Assembly (NCBI GenBank): GCA_017307785.1 | Contig: JAFKGI010000018.1 | Coordinates: 1 to 64,000, forward strand | Length of the DNA: 64,000 nucleotides | Source: Vulcanimicrobiota bacterium | GTDB lineage: Bacteria > Vulcanimicrobiota > Xenobia > Xenobiales > JADMJV01 | Reading direction: 5' to 3' | Part shown: in pieces, positions 16,659 through 25,093 of the stretch | Numbering within the stretch: the first letter of the stretch is position 1 | Layout: each line of letters opens with the position of its first letter | Notes under the pieces: model-generated | What the model was told of the DNA's origin: nothing | Seen by the model: only the letters and a program-made list of their open reading frames with translations | The model's database searches: none | Made by a program: the position numbers and the translations under genes

Positions 16659-17646
16659 TGGTCAGGTGAGAAGGCTTGGAAGCGGCCCAATCGGCCTGGA
16701 AGGTGTCCAGCAAGTCGGCCAGCGGCACCGGATGGCTGACCACCACGCCCAGTTCGCGACGCAGTTCAAAGCAGCTGCGGTCCAGGTTCATCGAACCCAC
16801 CAGCGCCTGCTTGCGGTCGATGAGCACCAGCTTGGCGTGCATGGCCGGCTTCTTGATCTCGCGAACCTGGGCCCCGTGGGCCAGCAACTGGCGCAGATTG
16901 GCGGAGTTCTCGGCTACGTCCCATTCGGAGAGCCCCTTGAGGCCGCTGCTCAGGAAACAGACGCGCACGCCGCGCTTCAAGGCGGTCAGCAGGCACTCGG
17001 TGATCTGCTGATCGACCAGTTTGGGGTTCTCGATGAGGATCTCCTGACGAGCTCCTTCGATCAGGTTGTGCAGGCGACGGCGCGAGTTGCCCTCGGCGGC
17101 CTGGCTCCAGACCAGGCGGCGGGGAGTGAAAGGACGTCGCTCCCAGTCGGCTTCGAAGCCCTCGACCACCTCGGCCACTTCTTCCTGGTTGCGGCACACC
17201 ACCGCGTAGCCGCGGGTCTTCTTGAAGTATTTGTCGGCAAAGTTGAAAGTGCAGATGAAGGCCAGCTCGTCGGCCACCATGGACTTCTCGTGGGTCACGT
17301 AGAAGCTGGGATTGGTCCATTCCACCCGCACGCCACCCTGGCGCAGGACTTCGGCGGCTTCGTCGTTGGCGCGCGACCCATCGGAACGACTGGGGTTGAG
17401 CATGACGCGCACGTCCACTCCCCGCTGCGCCGCGGCCACCAGGGCCTGCTGAATTCGCTCGGACGTGAGCTTGAACATCTTGACGAAGACGCGCTGGCGA
17501 GCGCCGCCAATGACGTCGAGAATGCTGTCGATGCCGGCCTGGGGCATGGCCAGAACGGCGTGATCGCGGGCCGGCACGGCCTGCAGTTGGGCACGCCGGA
17601 CGAATGTGTTTTCTAGAACGGATAGTCGCAGAGCCTGGCTGTCCAT
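16651..17646 (-). CDS. Phospholipase D-like protein (two HKD motifs)
   Basis: 331 residues with two complete HxKx4D motifs: His119-Lys121-Asp126 and His270-Lys272-Asp277. The two motifs form one active site in the PLD superfamily, which includes cardiolipin synthases, phospholipases and nucleases. The second motif is followed by the usual LVGSMNLD. The first is followed by ICTFNFAD, a slight variant. No membrane segment is obvious, unlike classical cardiolipin synthase. It heads the operon with the chromate transporter pair. Substrate is undetermined. Confidence 0.85.
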   Translation of the reverse strand: MDSQALRLSVLENTFVRRAQLQAVPARDHAVLAMPQAGIDSILDVIGGARQRVFVKMFKLTSERIQQALVAAAQRGVDVRVMLNPSRSDGSRANDEAAEVLRQGGVRVEWTNPSFYVTHEKSMVADELAFICTFNFADKYFKKTRGYAVVCRNQEEVAEVVEGFEADWERRPFTPRRLVWSQAAEGNSRRRLHNLIEGARQEILIENPKLVDQQITECLLTALKRGVRVCFLSSGLKGLSEWDVAENSANLRQLLAHGAQVREIKKPAMHAKLVLIDRKQALVGSMNLDRSCFELRRELGVVVSHPVPLADLLDTFQADWAASKPSHLTID

Positions 17647-17717
17647 TGGATCGAAATCCCTTCGGCAGTCTTTTCATCATAGTAAAGCCCGAGGGACAGC
17701 GGGGGTTTTCCGATCTG

Positions 17718-18164
17718 TTACATGCCCGTCAAAGGAATCCGAAGACGCAGTTCCACCCTGGCCAGACCCACCTCGCCCAGGGAATCGTCGCCGCCCTGCA
17801 GCGAGATGCCCAGCTGCTCGTTTTGATAGCTGAACTTCACGAATCCTTGAGGCCCGAGCTCGAGTTCGTCCACCGCCTGGGGATCAAAAACCAGCGGAAT
17901 GGCTCTGCGCACGGCTTGCCGCGGAGGAGTTACGCTCAACGACCCGTTTTCGAAGCGGATGGTGTATTCGCGGTCTTTGACCCGGTAGATGCACAGGCTC
18001 TCTTCGACCCGAACCAGTTGGCTGTCCAGAACCTGGGTGCGTAGCCAGGTCAAGGCGTGATGGGCCCGGATGTAGGCCCGACCCTGAGGTGTCTCGGGCT
18101 CGGTCTCGACCAGCCCAAGCTTTACGCCGGCGCGAATCATATAGGCGATGATGGAAAGCCACAC
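17718..18164 (-). CDS. Hypothetical protein
   Basis: 148 residues, unrecognised. A short N-terminal helix with weak hydrophobicity is followed by a domain of alternating strands (ESLCIYRVKDREYTIRFENG, then FVKFSYQNEQLGISL). No signal peptide, membrane helix or catalytic motif can be named. The start chosen is GTG at 18164; an internal ATG eight codons later is possible. It lies 31 bp downstream of the next minus-strand gene and probably shares its transcript. Confidence 0.55.
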   Translation of the reverse strand: MWLSIIAYMIRAGVKLGLVETEPETPQGRAYIRAHHALTWLRTQVLDSQLVRVEESLCIYRVKDREYTIRFENGSLSVTPPRQAVRRAIPLVFDPQAVDELELGPQGFVKFSYQNEQLGISLQGGDDSLGEVGLARVELRLRIPLTGM

Positions 18165-18195
18165 GGCGGGGCCTTTGGAGCGGTCGAGCAGATTC

Positions 18196-18861
18196 CTACA
18201 CGGATAGACCTAAGAATTCACGCAAGCGATGCAGCGAAACCAGCACTTTCTGCTGGGCGTCGTGCGGCTGGCTGGGAGCGTCGCGCAGACTGCCCAGCGC
18301 TCTTTGGAAATCGCGAAAGGTTCCATCCATATGAGCGCGCAGGGCCCATTCTCCCCAGGCCAGGGTTTCCACGAACTCTTCGGGCGTGATTTCGCCTTGC
18401 TCGGCGCGGGTGGCCTCGTAGGTCAGCTGCGACCACAGATCGGTGGTGCGCTCGCGTTCGCAGCCGGGGGTATCGTCCTTTTGTAGAATTTCCAACAGGG
18501 CCAGGTACTCTTGCTCGCCTTTCTCCAACAGCAGTCGACCCATTCGCAGCGGGGCTCGATTCTCACCGATGCGGTAGACCTGTAGTTCTTCCATGCCGTA
18601 CTGCAGCAGGTTGAAGGTGTCGTCGAGAGCTTCCATCAGGCCCTCCCGGTAGGCTTCCAGATTGGTGCCGGCCAGAATGGACTCAGCCAGCCGCCCTCGC
18701 AAACGTTGAAAACGACCCTGGGCTTTCTGAATTCGCTCCAGGTATTCTTCCGGAGTCAGGTGGCCGGCCTGCATGTGCAGTGCCAGGTCCAGCAGGGGGG
18801 TCACCAGTCCGGGATTGCGCAGCCCGCCGCTGAGTCCGTGATCTTCTTCGCGCCAGGCCAT
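18196..18861 (-). CDS. Hypothetical helical protein
   Basis: 221 residues, mostly helical, acidic and soluble, unrecognised. Two segments look related: LTPEEYLERIQKAQGRFQRL near residue 36 and ITPEEFVETLAWGEWALR near residue 157. This suggests an internal duplication of a helical module. There is no signal or membrane segment. It is the middle gene of a likely three-gene minus-strand run (18868-19176, this gene, 17718-18164). Confidence 0.6.
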   Translation of the reverse strand: MAWREEDHGLSGGLRNPGLVTPLLDLALHMQAGHLTPEEYLERIQKAQGRFQRLRGRLAESILAGTNLEAYREGLMEALDDTFNLLQYGMEELQVYRIGENRAPLRMGRLLLEKGEQEYLALLEILQKDDTPGCERERTTDLWSQLTYEATRAEQGEITPEEFVETLAWGEWALRAHMDGTFRDFQRALGSLRDAPSQPHDAQQKVLVSLHRLREFLGLSV

Positions 18862-18867
18862 GGAAAA

Positions 18868-19176
18868 CTAGTGGCCACGTAGAGCCGCGAGGTCGTCGGC
18901 CCCCAGCGAGTGGCCCATCAAGGCTCTCCACACCTTGCGGGTGCGAATCCCCAGGTGCCGGATCAGGCACAACAGGCCGAAGGCCAGAAGGCAACCCGTG
19001 AATGCGGCCACCGGGTGGGCCGGGGGCAGAAAGCGCAACCACAACACCAACAACACCAGCGCCGCCGGCATCCCCATTCGCGGCAGGCGCAGCGCGGGCC
19101 GCACGGCCTGGGGGCGCGGCATCTTATCGTGGGCCAGTTTATGGGTGTAGTAGGTGTAGACGTTGATGGTTGCCAT
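18868..19176 (-). CDS. Small two-helix membrane protein
   Basis: 102 residues. A polar start (MATINVYTYYTHKLAHDKMPR) is followed by two membrane helices (about 36-50 and 54-72) and a basic C-terminal tail. It is not recognised. The ATG at 19176 is preferred over a much longer frame that would run through the divergent promoter region of the peptidoglycan-binding gene. It ends 6 bp before the next gene, implying co-transcription. Confidence 0.55.
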   Translation of the reverse strand: MATINVYTYYTHKLAHDKMPRPQAVRPALRLPRMGMPAALVLLVLWLRFLPPAHPVAAFTGCLLAFGLLCLIRHLGIRTRKVWRALMGHSLGADDLAALRGH

Positions 19177-19330
19177 GTCCCGAGGGTAGCGCGAAGACCT
19201 GAAACCTGTCTGAAAGGCGACAGGATGCAACATTTTGGACATAAACTTAAAGACTTGTTCATAGAGGGCAGGCTGGTTTCGGCTTGAGTTTGCTTCATAA
19301 TGAGAGAAATCATACGAACAGGATGTGCTC

Positions 19331-20563
19331 ATGTCGGCCAAAGGTATCTCAGGTGATGGCGCCAAGCTGGCTCCTTCCAAGCAAACCACCCGGAAAGCAT
19401 CGGTTTCCCAGACTTCCGCCAAAAAGACTCCCTCCAAGGCCAAGACCGCCGGCGACGGCGTCAAGGTCAGCGGCAACCACAAGGAGAGCGCCAACGCGGC
19501 CACTCCCAACTTCGGAACCTGGGGCGCTTCCAGCGCCGGCTTGCGTCGCGGTCAGAGCGGCGATGACATCAAGAACCTGCAGAATCAGCTGAACGCCCAG
19601 GGCGCGGGTTTGAAAACCGACGGCCAGTTCGGGGCCAAGACCGAAAAAGCGCTACAAACCTTCCAGCGTCGCAAAGGTCTGGAGCAGGACGGCGTAGCCG
19701 GTGGCAGCACCCAGAAGCAACTGGACCGCGGCCTGACTCTGCCGAAAGACAAGTTCATGAGCGAAGGCTCCCAGGGATCCAAAGTGCGCGGCGCCCAGGA
19801 ACTCATGAACCGCCTGGGCGGCGACTTGAAAACGGACGGAAAGTTCGGTCCCAAGACTCAGGACGCTGTCAAGAAGCTGCAGCGTGAGAACGGCCTCAAA
19901 GAAGACGGCATCATTGGTCAGGAGACGCTCAAAGTCTTGAATGGTAAGGGCAAAGCCGGCGAGGCCAAAAAGGCCGAACCCAAGACCGAGCCCAAAGTCG
20001 AGCCCAAAAAGGCCGAGACCGAGCCCAAAAAAGCCGAACCCAAGAAAACCGAGACCGAGCCCAAGAAGGCCGAAACCGAGCCCAAGAAAACCGAGACGGA
20101 ACCTAAGAAGGCCGAAACCGAGCCGAAAAAGACCGAGGCTGAGCCCAAAAAGGCCGAGCCCAAACCGGAACCCAAGCCCGAGAAGCCCAAAGAGTTCGCT
20201 TACCTGAAAGACAATGTCCGTCAGGCCCTGGAGAAGAGCGGCAAGTTCGAGCAACTGCGCAAGCTGCCGCCCGAAGTCAGCGGAATGTACGACAAGATGT
20301 CCCCCCAGGCGCGCAAAGAAGCCGGCGTTCAGCTATCCGGGTCGACCTGGGGCGTCAGTCACCGCGAGGCCTTCGTGACCGGTCAGGCCATGGGAATGGA
20401 TACTTTCAGCTACATGGGTGACAAGGTCAAGAAAGAAATGGCGGCCGGAACCATGAACGCCAAAGAAGGCGAAGCCATGCTCAAGGCCCTGCCGGCCCTG
20501 CGCAATCTCAGCAGCAAGCAGCGCGACGCTATCGCGGAGATGCTGATTTTGCAGAGCCGTTAG
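19331..20563 (+). CDS. Peptidoglycan-binding repeat protein with novel C-terminal domain
   Basis: 410 residues. Two PG_binding_1 domains lie at about 72-135 and 145-205 (LRRGQSGDDIKNLQNQL, KTDGQFGAKTEKALQTFQ and the matching KTDGKFGPKTQDAVKKLQ). A Lys/Ala/Glu/Pro/Thr linker of repeated KKAEPK/KKTETEP units follows (about 208-290). A helical C-terminal domain of about 110 residues (293-410) is unrecognised. No signal peptide is visible, which is odd for a cell-wall binder; non-classical export is one possibility. The ATG at 19331 is favoured by ACAGGA 7 nt upstream; a GTG two codons earlier also exists. The end overlaps the convergent gene by 35 bp. Confidence 0.75.
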   Translation: MSAKGISGDGAKLAPSKQTTRKASVSQTSAKKTPSKAKTAGDGVKVSGNHKESANAATPNFGTWGASSAGLRRGQSGDDIKNLQNQLNAQGAGLKTDGQFGAKTEKALQTFQRRKGLEQDGVAGGSTQKQLDRGLTLPKDKFMSEGSQGSKVRGAQELMNRLGGDLKTDGKFGPKTQDAVKKLQRENGLKEDGIIGQETLKVLNGKGKAGEAKKAEPKTEPKVEPKKAETEPKKAEPKKTETEPKKAETEPKKTETEPKKAETEPKKTEAEPKKAEPKPEPKPEKPKEFAYLKDNVRQALEKSGKFEQLRKLPPEVSGMYDKMSPQARKEAGVQLSGSTWGVSHREAFVTGQAMGMDTFSYMGDKVKKEMAAGTMNAKEGEAMLKALPALRNLSSKQRDAIAEMLILQSR

Positions 20564-21773
20564 GCGAAGGGTCCCACTGGATCGGATATTTCCAGCGCCA
20601 CCAGAAGCCCAGCAGCAAGGCCAGCGCAATGGCCAGCAGCGGGAGCAACTGGCTCCGTTCCGGCGGCAACTGCCGCCGGGATGGAGCGGGCGCGGGAGTT
20701 TCCAGCGGTGCCGACCAGGAGCCCGGCCGGGCGAAACTGAGGGTGACAAACTCCAGCGGCCGCGGCAGCTGCGATAGCCAGCCCTGCCAGACTTGCAGGG
20801 GTAGGGGAGGGACCTCCTCGGGATAGAGTAGATCCAGAAAGGCGCGCCAGTTGCTCAGAGCGCGCCGGGCCGCCCAGCGGTCGCGGGTGATCTGGCGGGC
20901 CACCAGTTTTTGCATGTTCTGGGCGATCTGCGGGGTTTTGTCGGCTCCATGCTGGCACAGCAAGTAGGTTTCCAGCTCCAGCAGCAAGTTTTCGTCCGCT
21001 TCGCTGAGCCCGGCGCTCAGCGAGCGGGCGGCCTCCAGGTGGGGCAACGCCTCCAGCAGCGGACCTCGATGCACCAGCAAGTAGGCGCGAGCCAACTCCA
21101 GCTTGGCTTCGTTGCCTTCCATGACCGACAGCGCCGACTCCGCCTGCTCGAAAAGGCCGCGTTCCACCAGGCGCTCCGGACCTTGAGGAGCCCCGGGGTC
21201 GAGACTCAGCCGCTCCCAGCAACCGCCGGGATTCAGCCAGGCCTGCACCGTCTGGCCGACCAGCAGTTCGCGCAACGGCAGCCATTCGCCCGAGGAGCCG
21301 AGCACATGGCTGTGGAGGTCACGCCATTCCCCCCCGACAGAACCGATCTGGACCTTGTCGTCCTCCAGCACCTCGACGCGACCCTGCACCAACTGGGCGC
21401 TCTGCTCGGGCCGCTCGATCAAGACGTGAACCAGGGCGCGCACCGCCGAGCGCGCGTCCAGGCTGACCTCAAAGAGTTGACGACCGGCCAGCACCGCTTC
21501 TACGATCAGACGAGCTCCCGGATCGAGGGACAGGCGCAGTCGCGCCGGTCGCGCCGGCAGCGCTCCCAGCCGCCGTCTGTGTTCGGGAGGTTGGGTCAGA
21601 CCGCGCTGAGCGGCCCGAATCAGATCCAGGAAGTCCTGGCGTTCCTGCACGTCCAGAGAGACCCCCAGGGGAGCCTGAAGCCGCGGGTGGCGGCAGACGA
21701 GATGAAGGAAATCCGCGGAGTTTTCCCAGTCCAGCTCAAAGCCGTCGCTGCTCAAAAGGGTTTCCAGGGCCAT
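20529..21773 (-). CDS. Hypothetical C-terminally anchored protein
   Basis: 414 residues, unrecognised. The N-terminal 160 residues look like a mixed alpha/beta regulatory domain. A helical repeat region with TPR-like spacing (about 215-310) follows. A single hydrophobic helix near the end (LLPLLAIALALLLGFWW) would anchor it with the bulk in the cytoplasm. No catalytic motif was found. It diverges from the cytochrome c gene with a 60-bp gap that must hold both promoters. Confidence 0.6.
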   Translation of the reverse strand: MALETLLSSDGFELDWENSADFLHLVCRHPRLQAPLGVSLDVQERQDFLDLIRAAQRGLTQPPEHRRRLGALPARPARLRLSLDPGARLIVEAVLAGRQLFEVSLDARSAVRALVHVLIERPEQSAQLVQGRVEVLEDDKVQIGSVGGEWRDLHSHVLGSSGEWLPLRELLVGQTVQAWLNPGGCWERLSLDPGAPQGPERLVERGLFEQAESALSVMEGNEAKLELARAYLLVHRGPLLEALPHLEAARSLSAGLSEADENLLLELETYLLCQHGADKTPQIAQNMQKLVARQITRDRWAARRALSNWRAFLDLLYPEEVPPLPLQVWQGWLSQLPRPLEFVTLSFARPGSWSAPLETPAPAPSRRQLPPERSQLLPLLAIALALLLGFWWRWKYPIQWDPSPNGSAKSASPR

Positions 21774-21833
21774 GGCGCGCCGTTCGCCGCCCGCCCGGGA
21801 GGCACCTCGGGCCGCCTGGGCGAAACCGGCTGG

Positions 21834-22166
21834 ATGCGAAGGAATAGCCTGCTTCTACTTTTGGCCCTGACAACCGCCGCCGCCCAGGCGGCCCCACCCG
21901 ACGGCAAAGCGCTCTACACCACCTGGTGCGCGGGCTGCCACGGCCCCAAAGGCCAGGGTGACGGCCCCGACGCCAAAGGCTTTGACAGCAAGCCCGCCAG
22001 CCTGGCCGCCTCCAGCTACAAGCGCGGCACCAGCGACAAAGCCGTGCTCAAGATCATCACCAAGGGCGTGCCCGGCACCCCCATGGACGGCTACGGTAAC
22101 AAGCTCAAAGACGACCAGCGGGATGCCCTGGTCCAGTACCTCAAGGTGCTGCGCGGCGAAAAATAG
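21834..22166 (+). CDS. Small periplasmic cytochrome c
   Basis: 110 residues: a signal peptide (MRRNSLLLLLALTTAAAQA) and one class I cytochrome c domain. The haem motif is CAGCH (Cys32, Cys35, His36). A downstream Met in GTPMDGYG is the likely sixth ligand. Such monohaem proteins shuttle electrons in the periplasm. It ends 4 bp before the convergent amine oxidase-type flavoprotein, with which it could exchange electrons (inference only). Confidence 0.85.
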   Translation: MRRNSLLLLLALTTAAAQAAPPDGKALYTTWCAGCHGPKGQGDGPDAKGFDSKPASLAASSYKRGTSDKAVLKIITKGVPGTPMDGYGNKLKDDQRDALVQYLKVLRGEK

Positions 22167-22169
22167 CCT

Positions 22170-23591
22170 CTACTTGAGGCCCTTCAAATAGCCGTCGACC
22201 TTGTCCGAGGTCAGCAGAGCCGAGTGCACCGCGCCCTCGGCGTGGCTGCTTTCCGTCCAGTCGCCGGCCAGAAACAGTCCCTGATTGGGAGTGCGGATGG
22301 CTTCGGATAATTCGTCCAGCGGAGAGCGCCCCTTGGGCCAGTAAGTGACAGCGGCGGGGTGGTAGCTATAGAAAAACGTCTGATGCACGTATTTGGAAAA
22401 GCCCGGCCAGATGGCATCCATGCCCTCCATGACCTCCGCCCGCTTTACGTCGCGCGGAGCCATGTGGTAGGCCTCGGCTTCGGGACCGTAAATCAGGAAG
22501 GAGAAGACCATCTCGGCCCCCTTGGTATCGGTGGCGTGGGGTCCGTAAATCACTCCCAGTTCGGCGTTGCTCAACACCGGAAAAGGATCGCCCTGGGACC
22601 ACAGTCCGGCCACCGCTTTGTCCAGCAACATGTGGATGACCGTGTACTGACCCCGACCCAGGCGTGAAAGCGCGCGCAGTTGGGTTTCCGTCAGAGCCGG
22701 TTCAAACTGAATCTGGTGCAGCATGACCCAGGGCACGGCCATGACGACCGCGTCGGCCTGGATCTTCTGCTCGGTCGAATTCTTCAGGTAGCTGACCTCG
22801 GCCAGCAAGCGCCCGTTGACGTTGCGCCGAGCCACGTGGGTGACGGTGGCACCCATCACTTTGGGGCCTTTGAGCGCTTCGCCCAGCTTGCCGATGATGA
22901 CGCTGTTGCCGCCCGGCACGTGGTAGTTTTTCTCGCCGCCGAACAAAAAGGTGCGATACTCCAGGATGGCCGAGAGGGCGCTGAACTTTTCCGCCACCGT
23001 GGCCAGCTCGACCTCGATGGTCAGGCGGATCGCTTGCTCGGTTTTGGCCGGTAGCTTGCGTGCCTTGAGGAACTCGGCGAAGCTCATGTTCTGCAACTTG
23101 AGCATTTTGGGAGTCAGCCCTTTGGTGGTGGCCTCGGTGTAGCAACTCTCCAGCTCGGCGATGGTCGCGTCAAACGCTTTGCGCTCGGCCGGCGTGAACA
23201 GCGTCTTGAAATATTCCTCGCGGGTGTCTTGGGTGAAGGCGTAAAGGTGATCGTCGATCAGCAGGCTGGAAAAGGGGTCGTCGCTGGCTTCCAGAGTCAG
23301 CGCCAGTTCCTTGATGATGCCAATCAGCGGGCTCTTTTCCCAGATTTCCTGCATGCCGTATTCGGCTTCCAGGCCTTGCGGATAATGAGCCGTGCCGATG
23401 CGCCCGCCCAGCCGATCTCCGCCTTCCAGCAAGCTGCAGCGATAACCGCGCTGTTCCAGTTTGTAGGCCGTGACCAGGCCGGCAATCCCGCCTCCGACCA
23501 CCACTACCTGGGGCCGTTCTTGGGCCCAGAGCGGCAGGCTGTTGGCCAGACTGAGCAGGGTGAGACAAAGAAGAAGAAGGCGTCTACGCAT
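22170..23591 (-). CDS. Exported FAD-dependent amine oxidase-family protein
   Basis: 473 residues. A signal peptide (about 1-24) precedes a Rossmann dinucleotide motif VVGGGIAGLVTAYKLEQRG and the GGDRLGGR follow-up typical of flavin amine oxidases and related desaturases. The C-terminal FAD motif is GLFLAGDWTESS with SHAEGAVHSALL. Substrates of the family range from amines to carotenoids. The signal peptide points to function outside the cytoplasm. ATG at 23591 is chosen because it begins the signal peptide. Confidence 0.8.
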   Translation of the reverse strand: MRRRLLLLCLTLLSLANSLPLWAQERPQVVVVGGGIAGLVTAYKLEQRGYRCSLLEGGDRLGGRIGTAHYPQGLEAEYGMQEIWEKSPLIGIIKELALTLEASDDPFSSLLIDDHLYAFTQDTREEYFKTLFTPAERKAFDATIAELESCYTEATTKGLTPKMLKLQNMSFAEFLKARKLPAKTEQAIRLTIEVELATVAEKFSALSAILEYRTFLFGGEKNYHVPGGNSVIIGKLGEALKGPKVMGATVTHVARRNVNGRLLAEVSYLKNSTEQKIQADAVVMAVPWVMLHQIQFEPALTETQLRALSRLGRGQYTVIHMLLDKAVAGLWSQGDPFPVLSNAELGVIYGPHATDTKGAEMVFSFLIYGPEAEAYHMAPRDVKRAEVMEGMDAIWPGFSKYVHQTFFYSYHPAAVTYWPKGRSPLDELSEAIRTPNQGLFLAGDWTESSHAEGAVHSALLTSDKVDGYLKGLK

Positions 23592-23675
23592 GGGGCCGTT
23601 GGTTGGCCATGGCCGAAGCCCGGTCCTTCCATCTGGGACCAAGGGGCCGCGTGCCTACTCCTTGAACGGGCCGCG

Positions 23676-24818
23676 ATGTTTGATTTTGATGCTACTTGTG
23701 CCTTTGGTTTAGAGGCGGTTTTAGGACGCGAGCTCAAGGCTCTGGGTCTGGAGGACGTGCGCAGCGACAATGGCCACGTTTTTTTCCGGGGGGATTTTCT
23801 GGCGATGGCGCGGGCCAATTTATGGGCGCGCACGGCCGACCGTATCTGGCTGCGCCTGGGCAGTTTCCCGGCCACTACCTTCGAAGACGTGTTTCAGGGC
23901 ACCAAAGCCTTGCCCTGGGCTGACTTGCTGCCCCAGGACGCCGAGTTTCCCGTCGAGGGACTCAGTCACGGCTCTCAGCTTTCCAGCGTGCCCGCCCTGC
24001 AGGCCGTCACCAAAAAGGCGGTGGTGGAAGCCATGTCGGCTCGCTACGGCTCCCAGACTTTTCCGGAAAACGGACCGCGTTTTCCCATACGCGTGGCTCT
24101 GGCTAAGGATCGGGCCACCGTCAGCCTCGACACCAGCGGCGTCGGCCTGCACAAACGCGGCTATCGCCTGCTGACCACCGAAGCCCCGATTCGCGAGACC
24201 CTGGCCGCCGGCATGATGCTGCTCAGCTACTGGGATGCCGGGCGTTTGTTGGTCGACCCCTTCTGCGGCAGCGGCACCATTTTGCTGGAAGCCGCCATGA
24301 TCGGCCTCAAGCGGGCGCCCGGACTGAAGCGCGAATTCGCCGCCGAAAATTGGCCCAGCGTCGGCGCCCAGGTCTGGAAGGAGGCTCGCCAGGAAGCGGA
24401 AGACCTTTTCGACCGCACCAGCAAGCTGCGCATTTCCGGCTCGGATGGGGACGACCAGGCCATCCGCCACGCCAATCAGAATCTGGAGCGCTCGGGTCTC
24501 GACGGCCGGGGCATTACCTTTCGCACTCGCGAACTGAGCGGGCTGGCCACCAACACGGAGTATGGAGTGCTGGTGAGCAACCCGCCCTACGGCGAAAGGC
24601 TTTCCGATCGCACTCAGGTCGAGGATCTTTACGCCAGGTTCGGCCACATCGTGGTGCCCTGGCTCAAGACCTGGTCCGCCTACATCATCACCAATCATCC
24701 GGGCTTCGTGCAGTGCTTCGGACGCAACTCCGACAAGCGCCGCAAGCTCTACAACGGGATGATCGAGTGCACGCTCCACCAGTATCTTGGACCCCGGCCT
24801 CCCCGTCCGCAAACTTAG
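23676..24818 (+). CDS. THUMP-type RNA guanine-N2 methyltransferase (RlmL-like)
   Basis: 380 residues. An N-terminal ferredoxin-like/THUMP region (about 1-150) is followed by a Rossmann methyltransferase domain. SAM motif I is LLVDPFCGSGTILLEAA and the catalytic motif is SNPPYGERL, typical of N2-guanine methyltransferases acting on 23S rRNA (RlmL N-terminal module) or tRNA. Length fits the stand-alone RlmL/YpsC-like form. The ATG at 23676 has only a weak Shine-Dalgarno. Confidence 0.85.
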   Translation: MFDFDATCAFGLEAVLGRELKALGLEDVRSDNGHVFFRGDFLAMARANLWARTADRIWLRLGSFPATTFEDVFQGTKALPWADLLPQDAEFPVEGLSHGSQLSSVPALQAVTKKAVVEAMSARYGSQTFPENGPRFPIRVALAKDRATVSLDTSGVGLHKRGYRLLTTEAPIRETLAAGMMLLSYWDAGRLLVDPFCGSGTILLEAAMIGLKRAPGLKREFAAENWPSVGAQVWKEARQEAEDLFDRTSKLRISGSDGDDQAIRHANQNLERSGLDGRGITFRTRELSGLATNTEYGVLVSNPPYGERLSDRTQVEDLYARFGHIVVPWLKTWSAYIITNHPGFVQCFGRNSDKRRKLYNGMIECTLHQYLGPRPPRPQT

Positions 24819-24870
24819 AGGGTTTACCCTACTGTCCAGAGATTCCCGACTGAATTACAATTTGCGGACT

Positions 24871-24953
24871 ATTGCATTTCACCGGATGCAATTTGGTTAT
24901 TCCAAAAATCAGCGTTAATTTGTAATCCCCACGACCTGAGGAGCGCAGGGGTC
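24871..24953 (+). other. Intergenic leader with two inverted repeats
   Basis: The 275-bp gap between the methyltransferase and the kinase gene is locally AT-rich. It holds ATTGCAT-8 nt-ATGCAAT (24871-24892), a perfect 7-bp inverted repeat suited to a regulator site. It also holds GACCTG...CAGGGGTC (24933-24953), a hairpin with one bulge. No known riboswitch class was recognised. Either element could control the two-component genes that follow. Confidence 0.35.
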
Positions 24954-25093
24954 GGCTTCTCTCGAGGGGAACTGATAAAACGGGTAAGACGCTGAAACGG
25001 GGAGTCATCGTTCTGTTTGATGTCAGCATTCCGTCAGATGCCACTGAGGAAGATCTGGGGCTATTTGGCTACGCCTTCACCCACGACCTGAAA

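Noticed and set aside
16125..17646. Classical cardiolipin synthase
   Set aside because: HKD motifs are complete, but the N-terminal membrane helices of the Cls family are absent, so only the superfamily is called.
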